Program-made: the position numbers and the translations under genes | The notes under the pieces: generated by a model | What the model was told of the DNA's origin: nothing | Databases searched by the model: none | What the model saw: the letters and a program-made list of their open reading frames with translations, nothing else | NCBI GenBank assembly: GCA_035286465.1 | Contig: DATEDF010000024.1 | Span: forward strand, 1-6,601 | Direction: 5' to 3' | DNA length: 6,601 bases | Origin: Fen-1231 sp035286465 | Lineage (GTDB): Bacteria > Gemmatimonadota > Gemmatimonadetes > Gemmatimonadales > Gemmatimonadaceae | Part shown: piece by piece, positions 1-6,503 of the stretch | Layout of the letters: each line of letters begins with the position of its first letter | How positions within the stretch are numbered: position 1 is the first letter of the stretch

Positions 1-422
1 TTGACGGGATGGGACTGCTCATTCGCGGCATCCTCGACGCGCTCGACGACCTCGGCCGCTTCGCGCACGTGGAGCCCGGCTCTACCGACGCGCGCCCGCT
101 GCAGGAGGGCGTGGAGCTGGTCGAGAAGAAGCTCCTCAAGTCGCTCGCGGGCCACGGCCTCGAGGTCGTGAATCCCTCCGGGCAGCCCTTCGACCCCGCG
201 GTGCACGAGGCCGTGATGACCGCGCCCGCCACGCGCGAAGACGAGGACCATCTCGTCTCGCAGGTGTTTCAGGTCGGCTACGTCTTCAACGGCCAGCTCG
301 TGCGCCCCGCGCGTGTGGTCGTGAAGCAGTGGCGCGGCCCGGAGGAGAGCGCGGGCGATGACGGCTCGCGCGACGACGCGGACGGCGACCGTTCGCGTTC
401 GGGCGCGGGCCCCGAGGCCTGA
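1..422 (+). CDS. grpE: GrpE nucleotide exchange factor, 3' part of gene
   Basis: GrpE is the cytoplasmic nucleotide exchange factor that releases ADP from DnaK. The reading frame is open to the left edge (first full codon at base 3), so the ATG at 9 is very probably internal: family members have a long N-terminal helix before this point, and about 139 codons are visible of a usual 170 to 220. The visible part starts at the end of the long dimerisation helix (ILDALDDLGR), passes through the helical bundle, and contains the C-terminal beta domain that inserts at DnaK, with the family signature FDPAVHEAV at bases 189-215 and the closing strand QVGYVFNGQLVRPARVVV. The last 25 or so residues are a Gly/Asp/Arg/Ser-rich tail that looks disordered and lies beyond the conserved domain. 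dnaJ follows after 24 bases on the same strand, the classic heat-shock order. The promoter is outside the window, so regulation cannot be judged. Confidence 0.95.
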   Translation, partial: DGMGLLIRGILDALDDLGRFAHVEPGSTDARPLQEGVELVEKKLLKSLAGHGLEVVNPSGQPFDPAVHEAVMTAPATREDEDHLVSQVFQVGYVFNGQLVRPARVVVKQWRGPEESAGDDGSRDDADGDRSRSGAGPEA

Positions 423-446
423 GCGCGAGCCGCGAGCCCAGTCGTC

Positions 447-1559
447 ATGGCGCAGAAAGACTTCTACGGCGTGCTCGGCGTCTCCGACAAGGCGACGCAC
501 GAGGAGATCAAGAAGCAGTATCGCCGTCTCGCCAAGCAGTATCACCCGGACCGGAACAGGAACGACGCCAAGGCGGCCGAGCGCTTCAAGGAGATCTCCG
601 AAGCGTACCAGGTGCTCGGTGACGAGAAGAAGCGCCGGCAGTACGACGAGATGCGCCGGCTCGGCGCCTTCGACGCGTTCACGGCGCGCGGGCCGCGGGG
701 CGGCGCGCGTCCCGGCGCCGGCGCGCCTGGCGGCGGGTTCCGGTTCGAGGACTTCGATGTCGGCGGACTCGGAGGGCTGGGCGACCTCTTCAGCTCGATG
801 TTCGGCGGCGGCCGGGCGCAGCGCCCGACGGGTCCCGAGCCCGGGCAAAGTGTCGAGACCACGCTGGAGATCCCGTTCCGCTCGGCCGCTCTGGGCGGCA
901 AGGTGCCGATCGAACTCGAAGTGAACGAGGAGTGCGCGACGTGCGGCGGCTCGGGGGCGGCCAGGGGCGCGAGGATCCAGGCGTGCCCCGAGTGTGGCGG
1001 GCGAGGCACGATCTCGTTCGGCCAGGGCGGCTTCGCGGTGAACCGGCCGTGCCCGATGTGCCTCGGCAAGGGCGGCGTGCCGAGCGTCCGGTGCCCCGCG
1101 TGCGGCGGCGCGGGGGAGAAGCGGAGCAAGAAGAAGGTTATCATCACCGTGCCCTCTGGCGTGGACACGGGATCGAAGATCCGCTTGAAGGGGCAGGGCG
1201 GTCGCGGGCAGCGGGGCGGCCCGCCCGGCGACATCGTCATCACCTTTCAGGTGAAGCCCGACGCGCACTGGGAGCGCGAGGGGCTCGATCTGGTGACGCG
1301 CGCGCCGGTGAACATCGCGCAGGCCACGCTGGGCTCGAAGGTGAGCGTCGAGACCCTCGACGCGAAGCGCGTCTCGATCCGGATTCCCGCGGGAACGCCG
1401 AGTGGGAAGCGCTTTCGCGTGCGCGGTCAGGGCATCGCGAAGGACGGGAAGCGCGGCGACCTGCTCGTCGAGGTGCAGGTCACGGTGCCGGAGCGGCTCA
1501 CCGCCGAGCAGCAGCGGTTGATGAAGGAGTTCGCGGAGAAGGGCGGGCTGGAGTACTGA
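447..1559 (+). CDS. dnaJ: Molecular chaperone DnaJ (Hsp40), full type I
   Basis: DnaJ delivers unfolded clients to DnaK and stimulates its ATPase. The 370-residue product has the full class A architecture at the usual length. The J domain occupies residues 1 to about 70, with the DnaK-activating HPD at 33-35. A Gly/Phe-rich linker runs from about 80 to 125, including a DIF-like segment GDLFSSMF at 112-119. The zinc domain at 163-222 has four CXXCXGXG repeats with cysteines 163/166, 180/183, 202/205 and 216/219, spaced as in E. coli DnaJ. The C-terminal substrate-binding and dimerisation domain follows. The ATG at 447 begins MAQKDFYGVLGV, the standard N-terminus. No clear Shine-Dalgarno is seen in the 24-base gap after grpE, so translation may be coupled or SD-independent. 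Its stop lies 4 bases from the stop of the convergent mnmA. Nothing essential is missing. Confidence 0.97.
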   Translation: MAQKDFYGVLGVSDKATHEEIKKQYRRLAKQYHPDRNRNDAKAAERFKEISEAYQVLGDEKKRRQYDEMRRLGAFDAFTARGPRGGARPGAGAPGGGFRFEDFDVGGLGGLGDLFSSMFGGGRAQRPTGPEPGQSVETTLEIPFRSAALGGKVPIELEVNEECATCGGSGAARGARIQACPECGGRGTISFGQGGFAVNRPCPMCLGKGGVPSVRCPACGGAGEKRSKKKVIITVPSGVDTGSKIRLKGQGGRGQRGGPPGDIVITFQVKPDAHWEREGLDLVTRAPVNIAQATLGSKVSVETLDAKRVSIRIPAGTPSGKRFRVRGQGIAKDGKRGDLLVEVQVTVPERLTAEQQRLMKEFAEKGGLEY

Positions 1560-1563
1560 GCAG

Positions 1564-2679
<1,116 letters not shown>

Positions 2680-2682
2680 GAT

Positions 2683-2693
2683 CTCCTTCCTCC
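2683..2693 (-). promoter_or_regulatory. Strong Shine-Dalgarno of mnmA
   Basis: On the minus strand the bases before the GTG start at 2679 read GGAGGAAGGAGATC. This gives two overlapping anti-SD matches: GGAGG (2693-2689), 9 bases from the start codon, and GGAG (2686-2683), 3 bases away. It fixes the GTG start and contrasts with the other starts in this window, which have no recognisable SD; this fits an internal operon gene that needs its own ribosome entry. Confidence 0.8.
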
Positions 2694-2722
2694 GCCGCAG
2701 TACTGCCCGCGACCGCCGGCGC

Positions 2723-3880
2723 TCACGCCGCCGCCAGGCCGCGCGCCTTGAGCGCGAGAGCGGGGAAGACCTCGGCCGCGCGCGCGATGCACGCGTCCGT
2801 CGTGAGCGCGCCCACGCTCATCCGGACGGCGGCGCCCGCGAGCTCGGCCTTGATGCCCATCGCCTCGAGCACGTGCGAGGGCGCGACGCTCCCGCTCTGG
2901 CACGCGGAGCCGCCGGAGCAGGCGATCCCCTGCAGGTCGAGCGCCATCAGCAGCGACTCGGTCTCGGTGCCGGGCACGGAGACGTTGAGGATGTGCGGCG
3001 CACGGCGCGCCGCACGCCCGTGGATGACCGCGTCTGGGAGCCTGGCGAGGATCGCCGCCTCGAGGCGGTCGCGGAGCGCCCCGAGGCGCGCGCACTCGCG
3101 GTCGCTCTCGGCGAGCGCGAGCTCGCACGCCGTGGCGAGGGCGACCGCGCACGCGACGTTCTCCGTCCCGGGTCGCCGGCCGCGGTCCTGCGTGCCGCCG
3201 AAGAAGAGCGGCTCGAGCGGCGTGCCGCGACGGATGTACATCGCGCCGATTCCCTTCGGCGCGCCGATCTTGTGCCCGCTGATCGCGAGGAAGTCGAACG
3301 GCGTCGCCCTGGCGTCCACTTCCACCTTGCCAAGCGCCTGCACCGCGTCGGTGTGGAACACGGCGCCCACCGACTTCGCGTGCGCCGCCAGCGCGCCGAT
3401 CGGCTGGATCGCGCCCGTCTCGTTGTTCACCCACATCACGGAGCAGAGCGCGGTGTCGTCGCGGACCATCTCGCGCGCCGAGTCGAGCGACACGGTGCCG
3501 CTCGCGTCCACGCCGAGGTGCCGCTCCGCCGCGCCTTCCTTCGCCGCTTGGTGCACGGACTGGAGCACCGCCTTGTGCTCGATCGGCGACGTGACCACCG
3601 CGCGACGCCCGTTCGCCCTGAGCACGCGCCACGCGCCCAGGATCGCGAGGTTGTCGCCTTCGGTGCCACCCGACGTGAAGCAGACCTCGTCGGGGCCGGC
3701 GCCGAGGCAGTGCGCGACGCGCTCGCGCGCTTCATCGAGCGCGGTGCGCGCCTCGCGACCCCAGCGGTGCGCGCTGGACGGGTTCCCGAAGCGCGGGCCG
3801 AAAAACGGCTGCATGGCCTCGAGCACCTCGGGGCGCACCGGCGTCGTGGCGGCGTGGTCGAGATAGACGGGGGTGGGCAT
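2723..3880 (-). CDS. Cysteine desulfurase, NifS/IscS family, paired with MnmA
   Basis: A PLP-dependent enzyme that converts cysteine to alanine and holds the released sulfur as a persulfide for transfer to acceptors. The 385-residue product is full length and starts with the family N-terminus VYLDHAATTPVRPEV. PLP-site residues are visible: H102 in the IEHKAV motif, N153 in NNETG (152-156), D178 and Q181 in HTDAVQ, and the Schiff-base lysine K204 in SGHK. The catalytic cysteine is C327 in the loop CSGGSACQSG (321-330), followed by SHVLEAMG. The loop has an additional cysteine at 321 where IscS usually has serine. The next gene downstream is mnmA, so the likely main role is sulfur supply for tRNA thiolation, as for the YrvO-MnmA pair of Bacillus subtilis; general Fe-S cluster assembly is an alternative. 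No iscU- or sufU-like gene lies in the window. The ATG at 3880 lacks an SD and has a -10-like hexamer just upstream. Confidence 0.95.
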   Translation of the reverse strand: MPTPVYLDHAATTPVRPEVLEAMQPFFGPRFGNPSSAHRWGREARTALDEARERVAHCLGAGPDEVCFTSGGTEGDNLAILGAWRVLRANGRRAVVTSPIEHKAVLQSVHQAAKEGAAERHLGVDASGTVSLDSAREMVRDDTALCSVMWVNNETGAIQPIGALAAHAKSVGAVFHTDAVQALGKVEVDARATPFDFLAISGHKIGAPKGIGAMYIRRGTPLEPLFFGGTQDRGRRPGTENVACAVALATACELALAESDRECARLGALRDRLEAAILARLPDAVIHGRAARRAPHILNVSVPGTETESLLMALDLQGIACSGGSACQSGSVAPSHVLEAMGIKAELAGAAVRMSVGALTTDACIARAAEVFPALALKARGLAAA

Positions 3881-3889
3881 TGGGGTGGA

Positions 3890-3895
3890 AATATA
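3890..3895 (-). promoter_or_regulatory. Candidate -10 hexamer for the cysteine desulfurase gene
   Basis: The minus strand reads TATATT (3895-3890), five of six matches to TATAAT, followed by nine bases TCCACCCCA and the ATG at 3880. Transcription would start within about 1 to 3 bases of the start codon, giving a leaderless message. No good -35 was found. It is an AT island in very GC-rich DNA, which makes it stand out, but it may also be only an intergenic remnant within an operon. Confidence 0.4.
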
Positions 3896-3931
3896 GTCGG
3901 GCTGGGACGGAGGTGAGGCGCGCGGCGGCGT

Positions 3932-4816
3932 CTAGATGAGTTCGTCAATGGACTTCGGCCAGTCCTCCTTCAGCAGCCGCGACAGCGCGCGATCGGCCAG
4001 CAACCTGCCGCCCGTCTGGCACCGCGCGCAGTAGTTCGTCTCGTTTTCCGCGTAGCGGATGCGCTGCACCGGCGTGCCGCACACGGGACAGGGCTTGCGG
4101 AAGCGGCCGTGCACCGCCATGCCCTCGCGAAACGCGGTGACCTTCTCGGGGAAGCCGTCGCCCGTGTCGGCGCGGAGCCGCTCGATCCACTCCGTGAGCG
4201 TCGAGCGCGTGGCCTCGTAGAGTCGCCCGGCGTGCTCGTCCGTGATCCGCGACGTGAGGAGCATTGGCGACAGTCGCGCGCGGTGCAGAATCTCGTCGGA
4301 ATACGCATTCCCGATGCCGCTGAAGAGCCGCGGGTCCGCGAGCGCGCGTTTGACGGTGTGATTCTCGCTCCGCAAGCGCGCGATGAACGTCGAGAGCGTG
4401 GCGTCGAGCACTTCGAGGCCGCCGCGGTCGAGCTCGCCGAGCGCGCGTTCGCCGCGTACGAGATGGAGCGACGCGCGCCGCTTCGTCCCCGCCTCCGTAA
4501 GCAGGAGCGTGCCGGAGTCGAACTCGAACGCGGCGAGCGCGAGCCGGCGATTCAACCCGGGCGTACGCTCGGACCAGCGGAGGCGGCCCGCGATCATGAG
4601 GTGAATCACGAGGAAGAGTTCCTCCTCGAGGGCGATCACAAGGCGCTTGCCGAGCCGGCGCAACCCCGTCACGCGCCTGCCGTGCGCCGCCGTGAGCGGC
4701 GGCTCGACGCTGCGCAGCACGAACGGGCTCACGATCCGCACGCACACCAGCGTCCGGCCGCGCACGCGCCGCTCGAGCGCCTCCTGGTACACGGTGATGT
4801 CGGGAAGCTCCGGCAC
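3932..4816 (-). CDS. Fpg/Nei-family DNA glycosylase, divergent subgroup
   Basis: A bifunctional base-excision repair enzyme that removes oxidised bases and nicks the abasic site. The 294-residue product begins M-PELPDITVY, with the catalytic proline P2 and E3, and has K57 in LGKRL, TKRRASLH near 111, the helix-two-turn-helix region SGIGNAYSDEILHRA near 166-180, and a C-terminal CX2C-X16-CX2C zinc finger (C233, C236, C253, C256). Because P2 must become the N-terminus, the GTG at 4816 is the only sensible start. Compared with E. coli Fpg, three sites differ by eye: the intercalating methionine M73 aligns with I75, the F110 loop is replaced by TKRRAS, and the zinc-finger arginine aligns with N248 (in YAENETNYC). 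The canonical 8-oxoguanine specificity is therefore uncertain. It heads the probable operon with the desulfurase and mnmA, and faces away from the CPBP gene over 35 bases. Confidence 0.9.
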   Translation of the reverse strand: MPELPDITVYQEALERRVRGRTLVCVRIVSPFVLRSVEPPLTAAHGRRVTGLRRLGKRLVIALEEELFLVIHLMIAGRLRWSERTPGLNRRLALAAFEFDSGTLLLTEAGTKRRASLHLVRGERALGELDRGGLEVLDATLSTFIARLRSENHTVKRALADPRLFSGIGNAYSDEILHRARLSPMLLTSRITDEHAGRLYEATRSTLTEWIERLRADTGDGFPEKVTAFREGMAVHGRFRKPCPVCGTPVQRIRYAENETNYCARCQTGGRLLADRALSRLLKEDWPKSIDELI

Positions 4817-4821
4817 CGTGG

Positions 4822-4827
4822 TACATT
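4822..4827 (+). promoter_or_regulatory. Possible -10 hexamer for the CPBP gene in the shared AT island
   Basis: The plus strand reads TACATT, four of six matches to TATAAT, 24 bases before the ATG at 4852. It overlaps the minus-strand GATAAT, so the same AT-rich patch could open for RNA polymerase in both directions. Weak evidence taken alone; its position in a 35-base divergent gap is the main support. Confidence 0.25.
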
Positions 4828-4830
4828 ATC
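4825..4830 (-). promoter_or_regulatory. Candidate -10 hexamer for the glycosylase operon
   Basis: The minus strand reads GATAAT (4830-4825), five of six matches to TATAAT, then eight bases to the GTG at 4816. Transcription would begin at or next to the start codon, so the mRNA is probably leaderless. A poor -35 candidate TTGGAT (4852-4847) lies 16 bases upstream. The only purine-rich SD-like run, GGAGG, is about 28 bases before the start codon, too far to act. Confidence 0.5.
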
Positions 4831-4851
4831 GCGCCCTCAGCCTCCGATCCA

Positions 4852-5556
4852 ATGCACGTTCCCGGCCTGCCGAGCATCGTCTTCCTCGTCTACGTGCTGT
4901 TCCTGATGCCGTGGATGGCACTGCGGTCGAAGCAGCGCCTGCTGCCGAGTCCTGCCTCCGCGGGAGCCCCGGCGAGGCCCGCGCCCTCTCGTCCGCAGAT
5001 CTTCGCGTCCACGCTCGTCGCGCTCGCTCTGCTCTTTGCCCTCTCGTGGATCACCGCGCGGGACATCGGATTCGACCCCTTTGACGTGCACGCGGTGGGC
5101 GCGCGCGAGATGCTGGCGGGCGCGGCGGTGCTGGCCTTTCACTTCATGGTGATGCTGGCGAACCGGGCGGTGCGCTCGCGGGAGGAGCGCCGCACGATGG
5201 CGGTCTACAAGCTGATGCCGCGCACCCCGGCCGAATGGGCGCTCTACGTCGTGACGGCGCTCACGGCGAGCGTCGCGGAGGAGGCCGGCTACCGCGGGGT
5301 GCTGATGTCGGTGCTCTGGTTCTCGTTCGGCAATGGCTGGCTCGCCGCGATCATCTGCGCCACGGCCTTCGCCGCGTCACACGCGCTGCAAGGATGGAAG
5401 AGCGGCGTCGCGATCTTCGCGATGGCACTCTCGATGCACGGGCTCGTCTGGTTCACCGGCACGCTTGTCGTGGCGATGGTGGTCCACGCCGTGTACGACA
5501 TCGCGGCGGGGGCGATCGGCGCGCGGCGCGTGCGCCTCGCGCAGGTGGAGGGTTAG
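4852..5556 (+). CDS. CPBP-family intramembrane glutamic endopeptidase (CAAX protease/Rce1-like)
   Basis: A polytopic membrane protein of the CPBP (Abi/Rce1-like) family, which cleaves substrates within or near the membrane; the physiological substrate is unknown. The 234-residue product keeps the three family motifs: EExxxR as E143, E144 and R148; FxxxH as F173 and H177; and HxxxD as H212 and D216. Hydrophobic segments lie near residues 6-24, 50-69, 84-102, 127-142, 150-176 (perhaps two) and 184-222 (perhaps two). Between the first two is a Pro/Ala/Arg-rich stretch at about 31-49 that looks like a flexible loop, giving an amino-terminal anchor before the conserved core. The ATG at 4852 has no SD and is the only start that includes the first hydrophobic segment. 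It sits alone, divergent from the glycosylase and convergent with bshB1, with no bacteriocin, immunity or prenylation gene beside it to suggest a partner. Confidence 0.88.
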   Translation: MHVPGLPSIVFLVYVLFLMPWMALRSKQRLLPSPASAGAPARPAPSRPQIFASTLVALALLFALSWITARDIGFDPFDVHAVGAREMLAGAAVLAFHFMVMLANRAVRSREERRTMAVYKLMPRTPAEWALYVVTALTASVAEEAGYRGVLMSVLWFSFGNGWLAAIICATAFAASHALQGWKSGVAIFAMALSMHGLVWFTGTLVVAMVVHAVYDIAAGAIGARRVRLAQVEG

Positions 5557-5629
5557 CGAACGGCCGGTCGCGAGCCCGCCGCCGGCGGCCCACCCGTCCC
5601 CGTCCGCGGTCTGCCGTCGAGCGTGCCGC
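5557..5629. other. Convergent intergenic gap with GC palindrome
   Basis: The gap between the stop codons of the CPBP gene and bshB1 contains a perfect 12-base palindrome GCCGCCGGCGGC at 5578-5589. A pairing GGCCG (5562-5566) with CGGCC (5586-5590) is also possible. No T-tract follows in either direction, so it is not called an intrinsic terminator. Confidence 0.35.
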
Positions 5630-6349
5630 TCAGAACGTGCTCACCTCGAGCGCCATCACGTCGTCCACGCGCATCGTCTCCGTCGTGTGGAACGGCTCGC
5701 CGTACCGGCACCGGATGAGCGATCCGTAGTGTGCCGCCTGGTGCCGGACGATGTCGAGGATCGGCTCGCCGTTCGGATACACCTCGCCGCCGCCCGTGGC
5801 GCCCTCGAACTGCGAGCCGTAGCACCGGATGGCCTCGAGCTTCGTCTCGAATTCCGCCGAGATGTCCACCACGAACGTCGGCTTCAGGTTGTCCTCGCGG
5901 AAGGTGATCGCGTGGAGGACCTTGTGCGGGCGATGGGGCGGCTGGGCGGGCTCCACCTTCGTGAGCCCCGCGAGGAAGCAGGCGTCGCGCACCAGCTCCG
6001 CGGTCACCCGGTGGTCGGGGTGCCGGCCCTCGCGCGCGGGCGCGATGACGATTCTCGGAGTGAGCCGGCGGATGGCGCTCACGAGCGCGCGCCGCGTCTC
6101 CGGCGTGTTCGTCACCCCGGCATCCGGCACTCCGAGGTTCTCGCGCACCGTCACGCCGAGCACCTTCGCGGCCGCCGCCGCCTCCTCGGCGCGGATCGCG
6201 GGCGTTCCGCGCGTGCCCATCTCGCCCTCGGTGAGATCGAGGATGCCGGTGCGCCGGCCCGCGCGCGCGAGCTTCGCGAGCGTGCCGCCGCAGGTGAGCT
6301 CGGCGTCGTCGCGATGGGCGAAGATGGCGAGAACGTCAACGGGTGGCAT
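5630..6349 (-). CDS. bshB1: Bacillithiol biosynthesis deacetylase BshB1
   Basis: BshB1 is a zinc-dependent LmbE-type deacetylase that converts N-acetylglucosaminyl-malate to glucosaminyl-malate, the second step of bacillithiol synthesis; it may also deacetylate bacillithiol conjugates. The 239-residue product matches the family length. Zinc and catalytic residues are visible in AHRDDAE (H12, D14, D15) and RHPDHR (H113), with the BshB1-type segment GEMGTRGTP near 42-50, YGSQF at 177-181 and a closing GEPFHTTETM. Arginine replaces the more usual proline in the AHPDD motif. The frame is open upstream to 6526, but the ATG at 6349 is chosen because MPPVDVLAIFAH is the standard beginning and the upstream extension only translates the repeat array and promoter. 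bshA and bshC are not in the window. A ridA-type gene diverges from it. An mshB- or LmbE-like deacetylase of other specificity is the alternative, less likely. Confidence 0.92.
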   Translation of the reverse strand: MPPVDVLAIFAHRDDAELTCGGTLAKLARAGRRTGILDLTEGEMGTRGTPAIRAEEAAAAAKVLGVTVRENLGVPDAGVTNTPETRRALVSAIRRLTPRIVIAPAREGRHPDHRVTAELVRDACFLAGLTKVEPAQPPHRPHKVLHAITFREDNLKPTFVVDISAEFETKLEAIRCYGSQFEGATGGGEVYPNGEPILDIVRHQAAHYGSLIRCRYGEPFHTTETMRVDDVMALEVSTF

Positions 6350-6359
6350 TGGACTCAAA

Positions 6360-6365
6360 GTTATA
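6360..6365 (-). promoter_or_regulatory. Candidate -10 hexamer for bshB1
   Basis: The minus strand reads TATAAC (6365-6360), five of six matches to TATAAT, followed by ten bases TTTGAGTCCA and the ATG at 6349, so the leader would be about 2 to 4 bases. The overlapping TAACTTTG also fits TAnnTTTG, the -7 element of Bacteroidota promoters. No SD is present and no convincing -35 was seen. Confidence 0.5.
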
Positions 6366-6389
6366 CGGAGGCACATCTTCAACAACGAG

Positions 6390-6424
6390 TAGACCGTAGA
6401 CGGTAGACCGTAGACGGTAGACCG
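6390..6424 (+). repeat. Five tandem heptads TAGAC(C/G)G
   Basis: Five contiguous 7-base units alternate TAGACCG and TAGACGG in the order C, G, C, G, C, with no other variation. The junctions create nested dyads: ACCGT-AG-ACGGT at 6393-6404 and 6407-6418, and ACGGT-AG-ACCGT at 6400-6411 and 6414-6425. It begins about 25 bases upstream of the bshB1 -10 candidate. Confidence 0.95.
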
Positions 6425-6462
6425 TTTGCGTCTGCTCCGTCGTGCACAACGTCCATGGTGAA

Positions 6463-6476
6463 CGGTCCACCGTCCA
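6463..6476 (-). repeat. Two inverted variant heptads TGGAC(G/C)G
   Basis: Read on the minus strand these are TGGACGG and TGGACCG, the same heptad as the upstream block with G for A at position 2. They face the opposite way. They recreate the dyad ACGGT-CC-ACCGT at 6462-6473, a third copy of ACGGT-NN-ACCGT in this region. Confidence 0.75.
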
Positions 6477-6503
6477 CTCGTCCTTCCTTCGCCGAGCCAA
6501 GCC

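Larger units (their letters stand above)
6350..6503. other. Divergent bshB1/ridA intergenic region
   Basis: This 154-base region holds the bshB1 -10 candidate next to its start, two heptad repeat blocks (6390-6424 and 6463-6476), and a pyrimidine-rich stretch before the ridA-like ATG. No clear plus-strand promoter or Shine-Dalgarno was recognised for the ridA-like gene. Confidence 0.6.

Noticed and set aside
542..1243. Long open frame of 233 codons antisense to dnaJ
   Set aside because: It lies wholly within dnaJ, its translation is Pro/Arg/Ser-rich with no recognisable domain, and it is explained by the GC-rich codon use of the real gene.
2697..2706. Perfect 10-base palindrome GCAGTACTGC in the gap between the desulfurase gene and mnmA
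   Set aside because: It is short, does not extend further and has no second copy, so it is compatible with chance. It has no T-tract and so is not a terminator.
3945..4877. Alternative ATG start at minus-strand 4835-4877 near the glycosylase gene
   Set aside because: That ATG is in a different frame; the catalytic N-terminal proline requires the GTG at 4816.
4852..5556. CPBP protein as a bacteriocin immunity or abortive infection gene
   Set aside because: The family includes such members, but there is no bacteriocin, toxin or defence gene adjacent, so only the general protease assignment is supported.
5578..5589. GCCGCCGGCGGC palindrome as a bidirectional terminator
   Set aside because: With a minimal loop it leaves only about 4 paired bases and no T-tract follows on either side; in DNA this GC-rich such palindromes are frequent.
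6390..6476. CRISPR array
   Set aside because: The units are 7 bases and contiguous with no unique spacers, so this is a tandem repeat and not CRISPR.
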